A DNA stretch of 64,000 nt from Humulus lupulus (Eukaryota; Streptophyta; Magnoliopsida; Rosales; Cannabaceae). The notes beneath the pieces are model-generated. The model worked only from the letters and a program-made list of their open reading frames with translations. It was not told the origin of the DNA and did not search any database. A program made the position numbers and the translations under genes. Of this stretch, positions 58,608-64,000 are shown in pieces; the stretch's first letter is position 1; each line of letters starts with the position of its first letter. The stretch is from positions 118,982,903-119,046,902 of the forward strand of contig NC_084802.1 of assembly GCF_963169125.1 (NCBI RefSeq). The letters run 5' to 3'.

Positions 58608-61268
58608 TTATGAACGTTCTTTTTATTTATGACAGGTTACTTCGTGCTTAAGTAACCTCAAGCAAATCCTAATGCTCGGGGTCCCAAAAATGTCCCCCGG
58701 GGTAAAATAGTCAAAATTCCCATAATTCCCTCTTGATCTCACTAATTCCCAATATATCATCAATTAATCATTCCCATTACCCAATATCCCGGTAATGTGC
58801 TAAATACCCAATATACCCCTTGACTCACTCCAAGTCAAGTATGGGTCCCATTGTGACTTTCCCACTAGCTTGCTCCCTAGGATCATCTCGTGCCGAGTAA
58901 TATCCACATAATAATGAGGTCTCGCACACACACATATATCACATATATGCCAAACATACCCAAAACGGGCTAAATAATGAAAATTGCCCAATTAAACAAA
59001 AATGTTCCCACATGCATATTTAATACACCTAAACATACATATCAAGTCACATTATAATATAACTCACATAATTCCATAATTTGCCATCCTGGCCCCCTAA
59101 TCAAGGCCCTAAGCCTTATTAGGAAATTTGGGACGTTACAATGGTGGCCAACAAACTGATCTGGAAAGATCAGACACTGACCATCAAAGCTCGAGGTCCT
59201 CCCCCCTAGCTCCCTCCTCCTCAAGAAGTCGTCCCTGCTATTGAAGATGTTGTAGAAGAAGAAGAGGTCACACAATTGGTGTGCAAAGGAAAGGTCCCTG
59301 AAGATGGACAATATACTGATCAAGGCCAAGCTGGATCGGGGGTAGCAGCCAGCACTTCCAACCAAGGTAACCCATATAGAGAATTAAACTGAGTTGTTGC
59401 CAGATTTAGGCTAGTTTGATTCATCCCAATACAACTCGTGAGTCGACATCCAGTTGATCCGGCCCTGAACATGACCCTCCTTTAGTGTGTGGATCACTTG
59501 GTTGTACGCTACGACCATTGCTACCTCCAGTGTATCGTAGTGGTAGATAACACCTTCTCTTTAGATCCACCATTCTTTAGGAGTATGGTACAAATATTTT
59601 GTCATTGCCTTCCCTTTGTCTGGGTGTCTTTTCCTCGGGTATTAGGTAGGTCGCACATGAGTCTAGTTCGGATGAAGAGCCTGAACCCTGTAGGACCCAA
59701 AACGTAATAATATTAGAGTCCCCTCCTCTTTTGATAGTTCAAGAGTTTGAGGTTTTACACAGCCTGTTTCATAACCCAGAACTAATCATATTAGTTTCCT
59801 CCTCTAGCTCGGAGGGTAGAGTTCTTGCTCTATTCTTTTCCTTGTATTACCTTGAATAATCATTTCTTGGATCTGAATTTTCTGCTTGTCCTTTTGCAGG
59901 CAAATATATGGACCTGGAGGGCGCTTTCAAATCTGGTGGGGCCGGAACTGGACCCATAGTCAAGAAGGCGAGAATATCAAAGAAGAGTGCCCCTAGATCC
60001 GGAGCTGCCACCGAATCTCTTGTAAAGGATAAAGGTGCCAACTCCACTCAGAAACAGCAACGACAAATACAACCACCAGCTTTGGTAAGTACAGTTACTA
60101 TTCCTGAGGCTCCTCCTCCTCCCTATGAACCTACTTCGGTTCCCGAAGTTGTTTAGGGCAAAGCCCTATCTGTGCCGCTCCCAATCAAGTCACTCGAGGT
60201 TGTAACGATCCTAGAAGTGCTTTGATGGCCCCTCCATGACCTGTCGAATCACATGGTGGGTCATGCCAACCAAGCGAACGTCAAAGACTTGAAGGCCATA
60301 GAGGATCGTTCCCCAGGGGACGTTCTAGAGTCAGCCTTGGGGATGAACCTGACTGTGAGTTATCCTTCTTCCTCCTATAGTATTTCCATTTTTGTTTTTA
60401 CTTTCGTGAGATAATTATGTCATGCATCTTTCTATTGTAGTATGCTTTAGCTCAAATCTATGGCATCGCCCAGTTTTGAGCTCAAAGAGAGGAGCTCAAG
60501 GCCACCCTGGCTGCATCCTAAGAAAACGAGCGAATAGCCAAGGACCAGGTTGTTGAGGTGAGCCAGCGACGAGATCAGATGGTGGTCAAGGTTGATAGCC
60601 TCAACAAAAAACTTGAAGTGGTCGATGTGCTAAAAAATAAGTTTTCCGAGGTCAAGGCCAAAGCAAAGGAGGATGCCGAGAAGGCGAAGGAGGATGTGAT
60701 GAAGGCAAAGGAGGATGCTGAGCAGGCAAAGTTAGATGTTGTGGAAGCAATGAATGCCTTGGAGGAGATCCTATATTGGTTCTGGGCATACTACCAGGAA
60801 AGGGATTTCTCTTTTATGGATGCAAAGCTTTGGGGACGTTATCTTGCCAAGTTCTAAAGCCGACTCTCGCAAGAGCCCTCTGAGACCGCGGATGCTTCTG
60901 GAGCTATTGAGGTGGGTGAGGATGAGGTGTCATCCCGAGGGAAAGTTACCAGAGCTCAGTGATGTTTTAACGCACCCTCATCTTTTTTTTTTCTTTCTTA
61001 TTTTGGTTTTTTTATATATCCTTTGTAACTATGCTTTCACAGGCTAAAACAATCGCCTTCGGGCTTAGTTCGAGGTTATTTCTCCTTCTGATATTCATAT
61101 ACTTGTCTAGTGCTTTTTTGTTATTTTATGATCTATTTTTGTTCCCCTTAATCTATTATCTTGCTATGCTTATGAATCTCAAGTTCTTGAACACTCACAA
61201 TCATAGGGGTTATCTTTAGATCGAGATAGGTTTTCGATGGCTTGACCATCAATTTAGGTCGATATCCT

Positions 61269-61546
61269 GGTTATACCCAAGAATTAGCCCGCCTTATAAC
61301 ATTATACCTATTTGGAATCAGGTCTCGGATATGGTTATGTCCAGGAATTTGTCCACTTAATAGCATTATATATGTTAGGAAGTAGGTCTCGAAGCTGGTT
61401 ATGTCCAAGAGTTTGTTCGCTTAATAGCATTATACCTATTAGGAATAAGGCCTCGGACCTAGTTATATCCAGGAATTTGTCCGCTTAATAGCATTATACC
61501 TGTTAGGAATCAGGACTCAGACCTGGTTATATCCAGGAGTTTGTAG
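61269..61546 (+). repeat. Tandem array of a 64-bp unit in element F
   Basis: Four full copies begin at 61269, 61333, 61397 and 61461, with a partial copy at 61525. The core words are ggttat(g/a)tccaggaattt, cttaatagcattatacct and gttaggaatcagg. It lies between the antisense gene and integrase. Hypervariable repeats in this part of Tat elements are known. Confidence 0.9.
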
Positions 61547-61899
61547 TTGAATTTTGTTTCTTTGAATTTTCCTAAAGTATTTCTTATTTGGAATTTCTTT
61601 GAAATTTCGAGCTAGCTATAAAAAGTCGTTGAATAATCAATTTTCAAAATTCTATGTTTCAAATTTTATCCAATCACACTAAATATTTTTAAACTGATCG
61701 AGGGTTATATGACCCCCAAACGATCATAATTTATGGATATTCTAGGTCGATTTTACAAAATGAGTATGTGATACATCATGAGAATAAGATAAACATGTAG
61801 ACATCCCGTGTCATTTAAATAGAATGACTTTTATAAAAAAACCTTACACGAAAAATTCTGAAAAGATAAAAAACTAACAAAACTGTCCTATTACTGATA

Positions 61900-63000
61900 A
61901 TATTTTTAGGATGAAGAGAATTCCAGTACCAACACTCCACTTAACCGAGCTAGTTTGAATGTTCCTTCATGTAAAATCTCCACGATCTGGTATGGTCCTT
62001 CCCAGTTCGGTCCCAATACACAATCTTTAGGATCCTTACTCGCCAAAAACACTATTCGAAGCACCAAGTCACCCAGATCGAGTCTACGTCCTTTTACCTT
62101 CGAGTTAAAGTAATGTGTAATTCTCTGCTGATAATGGGCGAGGTGTAATTTTGACTCTTCCCGCTTTTCTTCGATTAGATCCAGGGATGCATTGAGAAAT
62201 TCGTGGTTTTGATCTTGATCGAAGGTTTTTTTTCTATGTGTTGTCACTAGCGCTTCAATTGAGAGCATAGCTTCAGTTGCAAAGGTTAAAGAGAAGGGAG
62301 TGTGACCTGTGGAGGTGCGAGGTGAGGTGCTATAGGCCCAAAGTACTTCCAGGAGCTGGTCGGGCCATAATCCCTTGGCTTCATCTAGTCACTTTTTCAA
62401 GCTCGCCTTTATGGTTTTATTTACAGCCTCAATATGCCCATTACCTTGCAGATACGCCACTGAAGAGAACTCTTGATTATGTCGTACTTCTCACAAAAGT
62501 TTGAGAAAAGATCACTATCGAACTGAGTTCCATTATCAGACATGATCTTCTTTGGGAGCCAAAAATGATACATGATGTTCTTCACGAAAAAATCCAGGAC
62601 TCTCTTCGAGGTTCTAGAGGCTCGGCCTCAACCCACCTTATAAACTAGTCGATGGCGACAACTACATAGTGAACTCCTCCTTTTTCTGTTGGTAATGAAC
62701 TAATTAGATCAATCTCCCATACTGCAAATGGCCAGGGGGACGAAATCATGGTTAACTCAATGGGTGTTATCCGAGCAATCGTGGCAAAGTGTTGACACTT
62801 GTTGCATTTCTACACGTATGAGGCCGAATCCTTTTTGAATGTAGGCCAAAAATATCCCTGTCTCAATATCTTTAGAGCTAGGTATTGCCCCCCATCATGG
62901 TCTCTGCAGAAGCCCTCATGTATCTCTTGTAGAATGGTCTACGATTCTTTGGACAGAACACACAATAGGAGGGGTAGTGAATGCCCTCGTCGGTATAGAG
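61900..63000 (-). pseudogene. Element F: integrase, broken and cut at 63001
   Basis: The minus-strand C-terminal frame 62268-61906 contains HYFNSKVKGRRLDLGDLVL and GPNWEGPYQIVEILHEGTFK. Upstream fragments (62300-63000) retain the core and part of the zinc-binding segment (for example HDGGQYLALKI-like at about 62890). There are several stops and frame changes. The reading is interrupted at 63000 by insertion of another LTR. Confidence 0.78.
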
Positions 63001-64000
63001 TGTTAGATTATTTTATAATATAATGTTTAGATTAAATAAACGTGACAAAGAGTGTCACATATTGTAACATATAATAGAGAGTTACAATATTTAGATATAT
63101 GAGAAATATCCAAATATGTAACATATTTGGTGTTACAAATTCAGCTACAAATTTATAACTTCCAAATATTGCCCTTTATTGTGTAGATTTGTTGTTACAC
63201 AATATTGAGATGAATTTCTTAAAGCCATATGTGAAATGGCTGTTAGAGATATGATTTTAACCCCAATAATGTGTTTTGGGGATTACAAAATCAATTGGGA
63301 TGGTATTGGAACCGTTTGGAAAAATAACACAATTTTTGTCCTGAAATTGGTCAGTGGCCACGACCTATGGGACAGAGAGCAGTGGCCGCCGTGACCATTG
63401 ATGTCCCTGGCCGCGGCCACAGGTGTTTTTCTGATAATTTTTTTTCTTCAGTTTTTTCCTATTTTGTTGAATGACTCCAAAATCCCAAATAACTCCTAAA
63501 GCTCACTATTAATTCCATAAACATCCAATTAATCATTGGCAACAGCCATGGGGGTTGGTGGAATTTGAAATTCTAAGGGTGTCTCTAAACTCTATAAATA
63601 GGGGCATGTTGCTCACTTGAAAGACACAATTTTTATATCCACTAGAGCACTTGGCTAGAAACATCTCGAGGCGTGATTATTCCGGAAAGCATTTCCAAAA
63701 TCTGTGAGAGATCCCTTAGTGCTTGAGTTAGGGGGAAATAATCTTTTGGACAAAGGTTTCAAACCTTGTTCAAGTTGGTGACCCCCAACACTCTTCACTT
63801 TGGTAGTGTGAGTGAGAGTTGTTTGTCTTTTGTTTCTTGTTCTTTTCTTTTATTCTATTGCTTTTCATCTTCATATTATTCCACTCTATTTACTTGTATT
63901 TCTTGTTTAGAGTTGTAATCTTTTCTTTTCTTTTGTTACAAACACTTTTGCTTTATTTGTATCTTTTGCTTAGAGTTGTATTTCACCATTATCTTCTTCT
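63001..64000 (+). mobile_element. LTR of another retrotransposon (probably Ty1/copia), incomplete
   Basis: It begins TGTTAGATTATTTTATAATA directly after integrase sequence of F (ending tatagag). It carries a TATA box TATAAATA at 63593-63600 and a pyrimidine-rich 3' part. It has no similarity to the other LTRs here except for a GC-rich block at 63352-63425 (ggccgcggcc). The end is outside the window, so the family and whether it is complete cannot be decided. Confidence 0.65.

Larger units (their letters stand above)
56560..59140 (-). mobile_element. Solo LTR of the TGTAAC family, inside antisense gene of F
   Basis: It starts TGTAACGCCC, ends GGGACGTTACA and has the perfect 5-bp duplication atggt (56555-56559 and 59141-59145). 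Minus orientation, 2581 bp. It contains a tandem array (57062-57290), a GC-rich block (58026-58205) and a GA microsatellite. No internal genes. Confidence 0.93.
55694..60962 (+). pseudogene. Antisense extra gene of element F, broken and split
   Basis: ATG 55694 (MAHQKKSVASSSSQSKSKG) opens the same kind of protein as in A and D. The transposon-domain motif DFLNYIELAPFQLPPNSYQL is at 56044-56103, and the donor CTC|GTAAGT at 56356. The next exon is split by the solo LTR at 56560-59140 (ending NDSTMV, resuming with ANKLIWKDQ). Later exons are about 59900-60354 (starts YMDLEGAFKSGG) and 60441-60962, which is rich in repeated AKEDAEKAKEDV coiled-coil words and ends DAKLWGRYLAKF. Breaks: frame changes at 55840-56030, stops near 59207, 60154, 60223, 60477 and 60856. 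Function unknown. Confidence 0.72.
54361..63000 (-). mobile_element. Element F: Tat-type element remnant with antisense gene
   Basis: It begins TGTTGACGCAG at 54361, like the LTRs of B and D. Only the first 515 or so bases of the LTR remain before sequence of the antisense-gene promoter region follows. The interior has the plus-strand antisense gene (55694-60962, split by a solo LTR), a 64-bp tandem array (61269-61546) and minus-strand integrase (61900-63000). At 63001 it is cut by a different LTR and leaves the window. Confidence 0.8.

Noticed and set aside
57062..61546. CRISPR-like arrays
   Set aside because: The 40-bp and 64-bp units are contiguous tandem repeats without spacers in a plant genome; CRISPR does not apply.

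Overview
This window is nuclear DNA of a flowering plant, most likely a eudicot. The signs are a two-exon strigolactone-receptor gene with GT-AG splicing, AT-rich intergenic DNA, and dense nested plant LTR retrotransposons. I cannot name the species from sequence alone.

Region by region. (1) 1-5424: a purine/pyrimidine fold-back repeat (1-560), then the only intact host gene I can support, a DWARF14 (D14) orthologue at 1956-2891 (267 aa, one 132-bp intron, complete Ser-Asp-His triad), then AT-rich DNA without genes. (2) 5425-19481: Ty3/gypsy element A of the Tat type on the minus strand (gag, PR, RT, dual RNase H, INT), with matching 5-bp target duplications (atgtc). It carries an extra spliced gene on the opposite strand and a solo LTR inserted in gag. 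(3) 19645-34001: related element B (duplication aaaat). Its 3' LTR holds a solo LTR (which itself contains an array of alternating palindromes), and its interior was replaced by chromovirus-like element C (23675-31260). (4) 34007-35621: host DNA with a possible gene relic. (5) 35622-52107: Tat-type element D, whose LTR was split by chromovirus-like element E (36179-46544, tRNA-iMet PBS, 5S-rRNA-like segment in its leader). (6) 52108-54360: host DNA with a 1.3-kb long-TIR fold-back element and a LINE RNase H relic. (7) 54361-63000: Tat-type element F with a solo LTR inside its antisense gene, and cut at 63001 by the LTR of a further, probably Ty1/copia, element that runs off the window.

How it fits together. 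A, D and F each keep a plus-strand gene antisense to gag-pol, placed between the integrase end and the 3' LTR. In all three it has its own TATA box, and A and F keep a 5' leader splice donor; the product is an N-terminal putative-gypsy-type transposon domain, an acidic/basic linker and a coiled-coil tail. Element A preserves four coding exons whose splice phases fit without adjustment. Nearly all retroelement genes are broken by nonsense mutations or frameshifts. The two LTRs of A differ by about 13 substitutions, all transitions by my count, as expected from methylated-cytosine decay. Three of five members of the TGTAAC-LTR family are solo LTRs with intact target duplications, so LTR-LTR recombination has been active. 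The antisense gene module, the 5S-derived segment in E and the alternating palindrome array are the parts most worth pursuing. Calls on families rest on reading motifs by eye; no database search was possible.
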